A DNA stretch of 5,544 nucleotides. It comes from an uncultured Clostridia bacterium. GTDB lineage: Bacteria; Bacillota_A; Clostridia; Oscillospirales; Acutalibacteraceae. The notes under the pieces are model-generated. The model had not been told where the DNA came from, made no database searches, and was given only the letters and a program-made list of their open reading frames with translations. The stretch is from assembly GCA_937891215.1 (NCBI GenBank), contig CALAEU010000154.1, forward strand, positions 1 to 5,544, given 5' to 3'. A program made the translations under genes and the position numbers. How positions within the stretch are numbered: the stretch's first letter is position 1; every line of letters begins with the position of its first letter. This document shows, piece after piece, positions 1 to 5,527 of the stretch.

Positions 1-29
1 GTGAACGGAAATCCGTCTATAAAAAACAT

Positions 30-57
30 GGTTCGGATAATTCCTTTCACCCTAAAG
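30..57 (+). repeat. Short dispersed repeat, copy 1
   Basis: Positions 30-53 match positions 5497-5520 at 22 of 24 bases in the same orientation. The shared core begins GGTTCGGATAA and ends TTTCACCCT, and both copies continue into AAA, with one extra T in copy 2. The two differences are at 41 and 44. A short inverted repeat, CTTT (44-47) and AAAG (54-57), flanks a CACCCT loop. The repeat overlaps the last codons and the TGA stop of the minus-strand membrane protein gene. I do not recognise the family. It could be a small palindromic intergenic element, the edge of a larger mobile element, or a protein-binding site. The left boundary is uncertain because the window starts 29 bases earlier. Confidence 0.6.
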
Positions 58-418
58 TCGGCATAAGATTTTTTGTTTCTGTTATCTCAGAATAATGTGT
101 TTCGAGTTCTTCCCCTTTAAAGTGCCATACCATTACATATTCACCACAAATATAACAAATAGAAAACAACAAAGTGAATATAATTAAAATTATAGCAGAT
201 ACAGTTACTTTGCGAAGTATTTTTGTGTTATAAAAAACTGTAAAACCAAGTCCCACAACACTCAAAATTGGAATAAACATATATGTAAAAATGAAAGAAT
301 TATTAAGCAAAGAACCTGCACACAAAAGTATGATTCCTAAAACAAGAGTAAAAAGTGGTAAAATAAAGCAACATATGTATGCAAGTAGTCTTTTTTTAGT
401 AAACGCAAATTTTTTCAT
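47..418 (-). CDS. Small three-helix membrane protein of unknown function
   Basis: I do not recognise the family. The 123-residue product starts with a basic segment (MKKFAFTKKR) and has three hydrophobic stretches, at about residues 11-34, 42-63 and 72-93. They are separated by a short polar turn (LNNS) and a basic loop (NTKILRK). By the positive-inside rule the N terminus and second loop face the cytoplasm. The acidic tail of about 30 residues (GEELETHYSEITETK) would then lie outside. There is no obvious lipobox or cleavable signal peptide. The ATG start is well supported: AGGAGG on the minus strand (427-432) sits 8 bases upstream, and a good promoter lies just beyond. The last two to three codons and the TGA stop fall inside the repeat at 30-57, so the C terminus may have been cut short or altered by that repeat. 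It is transcribed divergently from the tRNA, so no operon partner is visible. It is a real gene with fair confidence, but no function can be given. Confidence 0.7.
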   Translation of the reverse strand: MKKFAFTKKRLLAYICCFILPLFTLVLGIILLCAGSLLNNSFIFTYMFIPILSVVGLGFTVFYNTKILRKVTVSAIILIIFTLLFSICYICGEYVMVWHFKGEELETHYSEITETKNLMPTLG

Positions 419-444
419 ATAATACCCCTCCTGAACTCGTCAAA

Positions 445-473
445 TATATATCACAAATATTGATGAAAGTCAA
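445..473 (-). promoter_or_regulatory. Promoter of the minus-strand membrane protein gene
   Basis: On the minus strand TTGACT (473-468) is followed by a 17-base spacer and TATATA (450-445). This is a near-consensus sigma-A type promoter. Transcription would start near 438, leaving a leader of about 20 bases that contains the AGGAGG ribosome binding site (432-427) before the ATG at 418. Confidence 0.65.
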
Positions 474-480
474 ATCTGAG

Positions 481-499
481 ATTTAGGCTAAGTCTAAAT
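481..499. promoter_or_regulatory. 19-bp near-palindrome between divergent promoters
   Basis: ATTTAGGCTAAGTCTAAAT is symmetric about A490, with 8 of 9 position pairs complementary; the exception is G487 opposite T493. It lies 8 bases upstream of the minus-strand -35 box and 15 bases upstream of the tRNA -35 box. The size and position suit a dimeric regulator site, but AT-rich palindromes arise by chance, so this is a candidate only. Confidence 0.35.
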
Positions 500-514
500 T
501 ACTAAAATATCTTC

Positions 515-543
515 TTGACATACTCAACTGCATTTGTTAAAAT
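515..543 (+). promoter_or_regulatory. Promoter of the tRNA-Ser gene
   Basis: A perfect TTGACA (515-520), a 17-base spacer and TAAAAT (538-543, one mismatch to TATAAT) form a strong housekeeping promoter. Transcription would start near 550, about 9 bases before the mature tRNA 5' end, as expected for a short RNase P-processed leader. Confidence 0.8.
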
Positions 544-558
544 TACTAGGCAATATAC

Positions 559-647
559 GGAGACGTATCGAAGTGGTCATAACGGGGCTGACTCGAAATC
601 AGTTAGGGAGCAATCCCCCGCGAGTTCGAATCTCGCCGTCTCCGCCA
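559..647 (+). tRNA. tRNA-Ser with anticodon CGA, CCA encoded
   Basis: This serine tRNA reads UCG codons. The acceptor stem GGAGACG (559-565) pairs fully with CGTCTCC (637-643), followed by discriminator G644 and a genomically encoded CCA (645-647). The anticodon stem GCTGA (587-591) pairs with TCAGT (599-603) around the loop CTCGAAA, giving anticodon CGA at 594-596. The T arm is GCGAG / TTCGAAT / CTCGC (620-636). A long variable arm (604-619, with a GGG/CCC stem) is the class II mark of serine tRNAs. The 89-base total fits the family. It has its own promoter and its own terminator, so it is a single-gene transcription unit. No duplicate of its 3' end is seen in the window, so there is no sign of use as an integration site here. 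Confidence 0.97.
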
Positions 648-681
648 AAAACACTTACCGAAAGGCGAGTGTTTTATTTTT
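648..681 (+). terminator. Rho-independent terminator of tRNA-Ser
   Basis: AAAACACTTACC (648-659) folds onto GGCGAGTGTTTT (664-675) around a GAAA tetraloop. There is one A-C mismatch (657/666) and one G-U wobble (656/667), and the stem is followed by ATTTTT. The stem starts on the base directly after the encoded CCA. Confidence 0.85.
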
Positions 682-734
682 ATGAAAATTTTAAAACATT
701 TACCAAAGATTTTCTATTTTTATATTGGGAATAA

Positions 735-754
735 TATGTTATGATAGTAACATA
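735..754 (+). promoter_or_regulatory. Extended -10 promoter of the phosphofructokinase gene inside an inverted repeat
   Basis: TGTTATGAT (737-745) is an extended -10 element: TG, one base, then TATGAT. The -35 position (717-722, TTTTTA) is poor, which is typical where an extended -10 carries the promoter. Transcription would start near 752. The element is enclosed by a perfect 7-bp inverted repeat, TATGTTA (735-741) and TAACATA (748-754), around a 6-base centre. The centre of symmetry falls on the -10 box, so a bound dimer would block RNA polymerase. The promoter is likely; the operator reading is inference. Confidence 0.55.
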
Positions 755-762
755 AAAATTTT

Positions 763-768
763 AAGGAG
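763..768 (+). promoter_or_regulatory. Ribosome binding site that fixes the phosphofructokinase start
   Basis: AAGGAG lies 7 bases before the ATG at 776. An in-frame TTG at 725 would add 17 residues (beginning MGIICYDSN) ahead of the conserved N terminus, lies upstream of the proposed transcription start and has no ribosome binding site, so 776 is chosen. Confidence 0.85.
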
Positions 769-775
769 TTTTGTT

Positions 776-1993
776 ATGAATATTGCTGTTGCTCAATCTG
801 GTGGACCAACTTGTGCTATAAATGCATCACTTTTAGGTGTATTTAAAGGTGCAATCCGTTCAGACAAAATAGATATTGTTTTTGGTTCACTCAATGGTAT
901 TGAAGGAATTATAAATGATGATCTGATTATTCTTAATGACTATATAAAAACCTATCTTGATTTTGAAAAATTAAGACAAACTCCATCAACAGTTTTGAAC
1001 TCTTGTCGTTACAAATTACCTGAGTTCAGTGAAGATGTAACAGTTTACGAAAAAATTGTTAAGAACTTAAAGGCCCATGGAATCGGTGCTTTCTTCTATA
1101 TTGGTGGTAATGACTCAATGGATACCGTCAATAAACTTTCAAAGTATCTTACGGAAATTGGTAGTGATATCAAAGTTATTGGTATTCCGAAAACAATTGA
1201 TAACGATTTAATGATTACAGATCACACACCAGGCTTTGGCTCAGCAGCAAAATATGTTGCTACAACTGTTCAGGAGATTATCCGTGACTGTTCTGTTTAC
1301 AGTATAAACTCTATTACAATTATTGAAATTATGGGCAGAGATACGGGTTGGCTTACTGCTGCTTCTGCAGTTTTACGAGCTAATGGTGAAATTGCTCCTC
1401 ATCTTATTTATTTACCAGAAACACATTTTTCTGTTCAAAGTTTTATCAAAGATTTAAAACGCGTTCAACAAAGCCGTAGGGCAGTGGTTGTTGCAGTTTC
1501 TGAGGGTGTTACTCTTGATGAAAATGATATAAATTCAGAATTTTATAATGAAACAAGTGACGAATTCGGTCACAGGTATTTGTCTGGAGTAGGTAAAACT
1601 CTCGAAAATATTGTTCGCAAAGGAATTGGTTGCAAAGTCCGTTCGATTGAACTCAATGTTATGCAACGCTGTTCTTCACATATAAGTTCAAAAACAGATA
1701 TTGAAGAAGCAGAGCAAATCGGAGTTGTGGCGGTTGAAAGAGCGTTAAAAGACGAGTCTGGTAAAGTTATGTACTTTAAACGCGTTTCAAATTCTCCATA
1801 CACAGTTGTTATTGATTCAATAGACGCTAACGAAATTGCAAATAAAGTTAAATATTTTCCACTTGGATGGATAAATTCAAGCGGAAACAATGTTACAGAT
1901 GAAGCAGTTGACTATATTTTACCTCTTATTCAGGGTGAACAGGATATTCATTACCTCAATGGTATGCCGATTCATTTTAAATTAACAAATTAA
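776..1993 (+). CDS. pfp: 6-phosphofructokinase, probably pyrophosphate-dependent
   Basis: This is a cytoplasmic glycolytic enzyme that phosphorylates fructose 6-phosphate at C1. In the PPi-dependent type the reaction is reversible and uses pyrophosphate instead of ATP. The 405-residue product carries the PFK signatures in order: the N-terminal phosphate-binding loop SGGPTCAIN (8-16), GGNDS (110-114), the catalytic PKTIDND (138-144), the fructose-6-phosphate site MGRDTGW (186-192) and SEG (242-244). In ATP-dependent enzymes the second and third motifs are normally GGDGS and PGTIDND. Asp113 in place of Gly and Lys139 in place of Gly are the known marks of pyrophosphate use. Asn112 where most members have Asp is a variation I believe occurs in related anaerobe proteins. 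Length suits the roughly 400-residue PPi group rather than the roughly 320-residue bacterial ATP enzyme. The gene has its own promoter and terminator and looks monocistronic. Family assignment is very secure; phosphoryl donor is inferred from the motifs. Confidence 0.93.
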   Translation: MNIAVAQSGGPTCAINASLLGVFKGAIRSDKIDIVFGSLNGIEGIINDDLIILNDYIKTYLDFEKLRQTPSTVLNSCRYKLPEFSEDVTVYEKIVKNLKAHGIGAFFYIGGNDSMDTVNKLSKYLTEIGSDIKVIGIPKTIDNDLMITDHTPGFGSAAKYVATTVQEIIRDCSVYSINSITIIEIMGRDTGWLTAASAVLRANGEIAPHLIYLPETHFSVQSFIKDLKRVQQSRRAVVVAVSEGVTLDENDINSEFYNETSDEFGHRYLSGVGKTLENIVRKGIGCKVRSIELNVMQRCSSHISSKTDIEEAEQIGVVAVERALKDESGKVMYFKRVSNSPYTVVIDSIDANEIANKVKYFPLGWINSSGNNVTDEAVDYILPLIQGEQDIHYLNGMPIHFKLTN

Positions 1994-2001
1994 CAAAATT
2001 T

Positions 2002-2033
2002 AGCCGCAGATGTTTATTTCTGCGGTTTTATTA
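2002..2033 (+). terminator. Rho-independent terminator after the phosphofructokinase gene
   Basis: CCGCAGA (2004-2010) pairs perfectly with TCTGCGG (2019-2025) around an 8-base loop. A-U and G-U pairs extend the base of the stem, and TTTTATT follows. It lies 8 bases after the TAA stop and separates this gene from the signalling gene downstream. Confidence 0.9.
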
Positions 2034-2080
2034 TTGTTATTACATACATATTAAGAAAAGGTTACAATAGTGTTATATAA

Positions 2081-2109
2081 TTGACTTTTTACTTTTAAAA
2101 TGTTATTAT
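2081..2109 (+). promoter_or_regulatory. Promoter of the large signalling gene
   Basis: TTGACT (2081-2086), a 17-base spacer and TATTAT (2104-2109), with an extended TGT just before the -10 (2101-2103). Transcription would start near 2116 and give a leader of about 74 bases. That leader is AT-rich and shows only a weak 5-bp hairpin, CTATT/AATAG (2138-2150). A second isolated TATAAT (2076-2081) has no good -35 partner. Confidence 0.7.
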
Positions 2110-2177
2110 GTATTAGTTAAAATGTACAAAGTATGTGCTATTGTAAATAGTTTATATTCATTATTACTAATTCTGTT

Positions 2178-2185
2178 GAGGTGAT
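2178..2185 (+). promoter_or_regulatory. Ribosome binding site that decides the GTG start at 2190
   Basis: GAGGTGAT matches the 3' part of the full Shine-Dalgarno sequence. The GTG at 2181 lies inside this motif and cannot be the start that it serves. The next in-frame GTG, at 2190, is 8 bases after GAGG, which is ideal. The protein therefore begins MKSNSVIFF. Confidence 0.8.
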
Positions 2186-2189
2186 TAGC

Positions 2190-5100
2190 GTGAAATCAAA
2201 TTCTGTTATATTTTTTACAGAAAATGCAGAAGCTAATTCAAAACTTATCAAACTTTTTGAAGGAATAACTACAGTGTCAGTCTGTAGTTATAACTCGCAA
2301 ACATGGGATGATGTTGACTTATATGCTAAAAACATTGTTGCTTTCGTTTTTGATGGTTTGAAAGACGATTCAAAATTCCCTTGGATTGTTACCAAACTTT
2401 CTGAAGATGGTGTTTTTAATGAAGTTCCCGTTGTTTTCACTTCTGACGAATCTATGTATGCTTTTGAAGATATGGGTTACAGAGCCTGTGCTATGGATTT
2501 AATAAATGAAAATATCCGTGAAGATGTTTTCCGTAGGCGTTTTGAGAATCTTGTGCAAATTTTCCATCTCAAAAAACACATGAGCAAAATGTCTTCAATT
2601 CAGACAAAAAGAATTTTAGACCAGGCAAATATGCTTAAAGAACAAAGTTCAAAAATGGATACAATGAACTTTGAACTTGTTGAGTTACTTGTTGCGGCTA
2701 TTGAGAGTCGTGATATGGAATCTGGTCAGCATATTAAAAGAATTAAGTATTTTACAAAAGCACTTACAGATGTTGTTGTTAAGGAATGTCCTGAATATAA
2801 CATTTCTGCAATTCAGGCGGAGTATATCTTTTTAGCATCTTCTGTTCACGATATTGGTAAAATAGCAATTCCAGATGCTATTATGTTAAAGCCAGGCAGA
2901 TTAACTAAAGAAGAGTTTGAAATAATGAAAACTCATACAACTCATGGTGCTCAGCTTTTAGATATGCTTGAAGAAATTGGTGACTCACAATATTCAAGAT
3001 ATTGTCGCGATATTGCACTTTACCACCACGAAAGATGGGATGGTAGAGGTTACCCTAAAGGTTTAAAAGGGGATGATATTCCGATTTCTGCTCAGATTGT
3101 TTCAGTTGCTGACTGTTATGATGCTCTTACAAGTGACAGACCTTATAAAAGTGCTCTTTCACACGAAGAAGCAGTTGAACTTATAATGAGTGGCGCTTGT
3201 GGTACTTTCTCTGAACACTTAATGGAGTGTTTCAGAATTGCTTTACCAGAATTTCAGAAAATTGAGCGTAAATTTAAAGAAACTGGTACCCCCGAAACAT
3301 TTAAAAAGATTGAAATGCCTGCCTTGGATTCTTACCAGACAGAATATCAACTCTATTCAGAACACAATAAGAGCGAGGAAGAAGAACGCGAACTTAAAAT
3401 TTCGATTTGTGAAGATAAATTGCTTTCTGCATATAATGTTATTTTCGAAGCAGATATTTCGCAGAATGATTTCCAGGTTATCAGAGGTTCCTGGTCACCA
3501 CTTTTCCCATTCTTACCTAAAAATATTCATGAAGCATTTGCTCAATGTCATAAAATCTGTCACCCTGCAGATGCAGCAAGATTTTTGCAGAATGTTTCAA
3601 TGTCTGCATTTAAAGAACTTGTTAAGTCAGGTGTTATGAAAACCCGTGTTGAATTCAGGGCGGTAAAAAAAGATACAGAATATGTTATTTTAGGTATTAT
3701 TGCTTTTGAAGTTGATGAAAATAACGAAATTACCAAAGTTTTTGGTGCGTTTGACGCTTACTTTGAAGACGAAATTGAAAAAGAAATTCAGCGCAGTTTT
3801 ATTATTTCTGATGGTCTTACAGGTATCCAACTTCAGAAAAAATTTGCAAAAGATGTTGATAATTTCCTTGCACTTAATCCAGACTCTAAAAATGCATTGA
3901 TATATATTGATATTGATGACATGACCCTTATCAATAGTATGTTTGGTTATGAGTATGGTAACTCATTTATAAAAGAAATTGCCGCTAAGCTTCGTAATTT
4001 TCAGGAAGATAACGACATTTTCATTGGTAAAGCTTCAGCCGACAAATTTCTTGTATTTGCTAAGAATGTAAGCAAATTAAGAGATTTAATTGTCTTTATT
4101 GATACTCTTCATAAGAATTTAAGAAGAACTTACCATACAACAAGAGAAATAGGTGTTTTTACCGTTACAATGGGTGTTTCAAAGTTCCCACAAGATGGTA
4201 AGAGTTTTAAAGAACTTTATAATAATGCTGAATTTGCATCTAAAGCAGCAAAACTTAATAAAAGAAGTACTTACGCATTCTTTAATCCTGCAATGAAAGA
4301 TTTTTCACAAATTGCCTCAGATATTACTGATATCGAAAATCTTGCAAATTCAAACAAAGTAGAAAACTTTTTCCCGGTTGTTGATAAAAAAACCGGTGAG
4401 TTGGTTTGTTACGACTTCAACCCATTTGCGGGTTCGTTAAATAAAATTGCGTTTACTTCTGATTTATATCATGCTGTAAATAAAACTGATGCAAATGTTA
4501 AAAACTTCAGTCTTTTAGCAATTAAAAATTTGTTACTTACTTTAATTGAAAAACGCGATTTGGGTGAAGAAATTCCGCCGATTTCAATTTATACGCTTTT
4601 AGTTCCGGGTGATATTCCTGCTTTTGTTCAGAATCTCAATGATTTTGTTGCTCAGAACGATTGCAGTGGAATTAATCTTATTATTAATGTACCACAGGAT
4701 TTTCTTGATGCCCTTGATTTGCGTCAAGTAAACTCTTTTTCAGATTTCCTCAAGAGTGTCGGTTTCTCTTTAGGTGTTTATTTAGTAGGTGAAAGGTACA
4801 TACACAATAATTGTTACTCTCGAAACACTTTTAAAAGAATTGTTCTTGTGCCTAATTTTATTGATATAGCTTTATTATCAAAAAATGCTTCAAATTATGC
4901 TGCATTAACTTTAAAAAATCTTAAGATGACTTCTGAGATTGTATCTTTACCGGTAACTGTTTCGGATTCAGATGCTGATATTTTATTTAGTTTTGATAGT
5001 GCAGATTTTACCCATACATTATCACCACTTGATGGTTTTGATGAACTTTTCAAAGATTATAAAAATTATAAACCAGAAATTCATCACGTAGATTCTGTTA

Positions 5101-5483
5101 AACCATTCATTTCAAAGATAAATCCAGAAATGTTTGTTCATAATTTCTCTAATTCATCAGTTGTATTTGTTTGCTACGATGCAAGTATTGATAAAATTGA
5201 AGTTTCTGAAAATGCGGACAGAGTATTCGGATTTGATGTTAAATCTAATTTCGGTGATTCTTCAATAGATTTTATTGAGAAATTTATTCATAAAGAAGAT
5301 TTCGAAAAGTTTATGGTTACTGTTTCATCAGCAAAAGAAACTTTGAAACCTGTTATCTGTAAAGTTAAATGCGTTTCTGATGAAAATCTTACAAGATATA
5401 AAGATTACACTATATCAGTTCAATGTCTGCTTAATTATTTAGGTCAACCTACATTGTATCAGTGTATGATTATTCCTGATTGA
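2190..5483 (+). CDS. Multidomain cyclic-di-GMP protein: degenerate receiver, HD-GYP phosphodiesterase, PAS-like, degenerate GGDEF, EAL-like, PAS-like
   Basis: The 1097-residue product has no membrane segment or signal peptide, so it is probably cytoplasmic. Domains as I read them: receiver-like (4-125), with Asp55 at the phosphoacceptor position but without the usual acidic pair or the late lysine; helical linker (127-160); HD-GYP (160-359); acidic linker; PAS-like (408-532); GGDEF-like (537-702); diverged EAL-like (710-937); PAS-like (980-1095). The HD-GYP part has all expected metal and catalytic residues: Glu177, His181, HDIGK (220-224), His249, HHE (279-281), GYP (287-289), Asp308 and DRPYK (316-320). 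It should hydrolyse cyclic-di-GMP to pGpG or GMP. The GGDEF-like part keeps DGLTG (541-545) and IDIDD (573-577), but its signature is SADKF (616-620), so it should not synthesise cyclic-di-GMP. The EAL-like part keeps only the fold pattern, for example FPVVDKKTGE (728-737). It is transcribed alone. The HD-GYP call is near certain, GGDEF and second PAS are likely, and EAL-like is tentative. Confidence 0.9.
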   Translation: MKSNSVIFFTENAEANSKLIKLFEGITTVSVCSYNSQTWDDVDLYAKNIVAFVFDGLKDDSKFPWIVTKLSEDGVFNEVPVVFTSDESMYAFEDMGYRACAMDLINENIREDVFRRRFENLVQIFHLKKHMSKMSSIQTKRILDQANMLKEQSSKMDTMNFELVELLVAAIESRDMESGQHIKRIKYFTKALTDVVVKECPEYNISAIQAEYIFLASSVHDIGKIAIPDAIMLKPGRLTKEEFEIMKTHTTHGAQLLDMLEEIGDSQYSRYCRDIALYHHERWDGRGYPKGLKGDDIPISAQIVSVADCYDALTSDRPYKSALSHEEAVELIMSGACGTFSEHLMECFRIALPEFQKIERKFKETGTPETFKKIEMPALDSYQTEYQLYSEHNKSEEEERELKISICEDKLLSAYNVIFEADISQNDFQVIRGSWSPLFPFLPKNIHEAFAQCHKICHPADAARFLQNVSMSAFKELVKSGVMKTRVEFRAVKKDTEYVILGIIAFEVDENNEITKVFGAFDAYFEDEIEKEIQRSFIISDGLTGIQLQKKFAKDVDNFLALNPDSKNALIYIDIDDMTLINSMFGYEYGNSFIKEIAAKLRNFQEDNDIFIGKASADKFLVFAKNVSKLRDLIVFIDTLHKNLRRTYHTTREIGVFTVTMGVSKFPQDGKSFKELYNNAEFASKAAKLNKRSTYAFFNPAMKDFSQIASDITDIENLANSNKVENFFPVVDKKTGELVCYDFNPFAGSLNKIAFTSDLYHAVNKTDANVKNFSLLAIKNLLLTLIEKRDLGEEIPPISIYTLLVPGDIPAFVQNLNDFVAQNDCSGINLIINVPQDFLDALDLRQVNSFSDFLKSVGFSLGVYLVGERYIHNNCYSRNTFKRIVLVPNFIDIALLSKNASNYAALTLKNLKMTSEIVSLPVTVSDSDADILFSFDSADFTHTLSPLDGFDELFKDYKNYKPEIHHVDSVKPFISKINPEMFVHNFSNSSVVFVCYDASIDKIEVSENADRVFGFDVKSNFGDSSIDFIEKFIHKEDFEKFMVTVSSAKETLKPVICKVKCVSDENLTRYKDYTISVQCLLNYLGQPTLYQCMIIPD

Positions 5484-5496
5484 TTTTGGTTAGGCA

Positions 5497-5527
5497 GGTT
5501 CGGATAACTCATTTCACCCTTAAATGA
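5497..5527 (+). repeat. Short dispersed repeat, copy 2
   Basis: This is the direct-orientation partner of the repeat at 30-57: GGTTCGGATAA, then CTCATTTCACCCT, then TAAA. It begins 13 bases after the stop codon of the large signalling gene. Here the internal inverted repeat is longer, TCATTT (5509-5514) with AAATGA (5522-5527) around CACCCTT, and is followed by ATTTT. It might act as a weak terminator for the gene, since no better terminator is visible before the window ends. Confidence 0.6.

Noticed and set aside
5..16. Small inverted repeat ACGGA-AA-TCCGT as a terminator for the membrane protein gene
   Set aside because: The loop is too short for the full stem and the minus-strand T-run lies before the hairpin rather than after it.
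559..647. tRNA-Ser as an integration site for a mobile island
   Set aside because: No copy of the tRNA 3' end and no integrase gene appears in the window, and the flanking genes are housekeeping or signalling genes.
534..734. A 66-codon plus-strand open frame
   Set aside because: It runs through the tRNA-Ser gene and its terminator, so it is a chance reading frame.
1570..1890. A 106-codon minus-strand open frame
   Set aside because: It lies wholly inside the phosphofructokinase gene on the opposite strand, has no family features, and the sense-strand protein is conserved there.
2110..2189. A cyclic-di-GMP riboswitch in the leader of the signalling gene
   Set aside because: The 74-base leader is AT-rich, lacks the conserved GNRA loop and GC-rich stems of class I or II, and contains only one weak 5-bp hairpin.
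3238..3900. Two plus-strand open frames (133 and 66 codons) in another frame
   Set aside because: Both overlap the large signalling gene out of frame and have Lys- and Leu-rich shadow composition.
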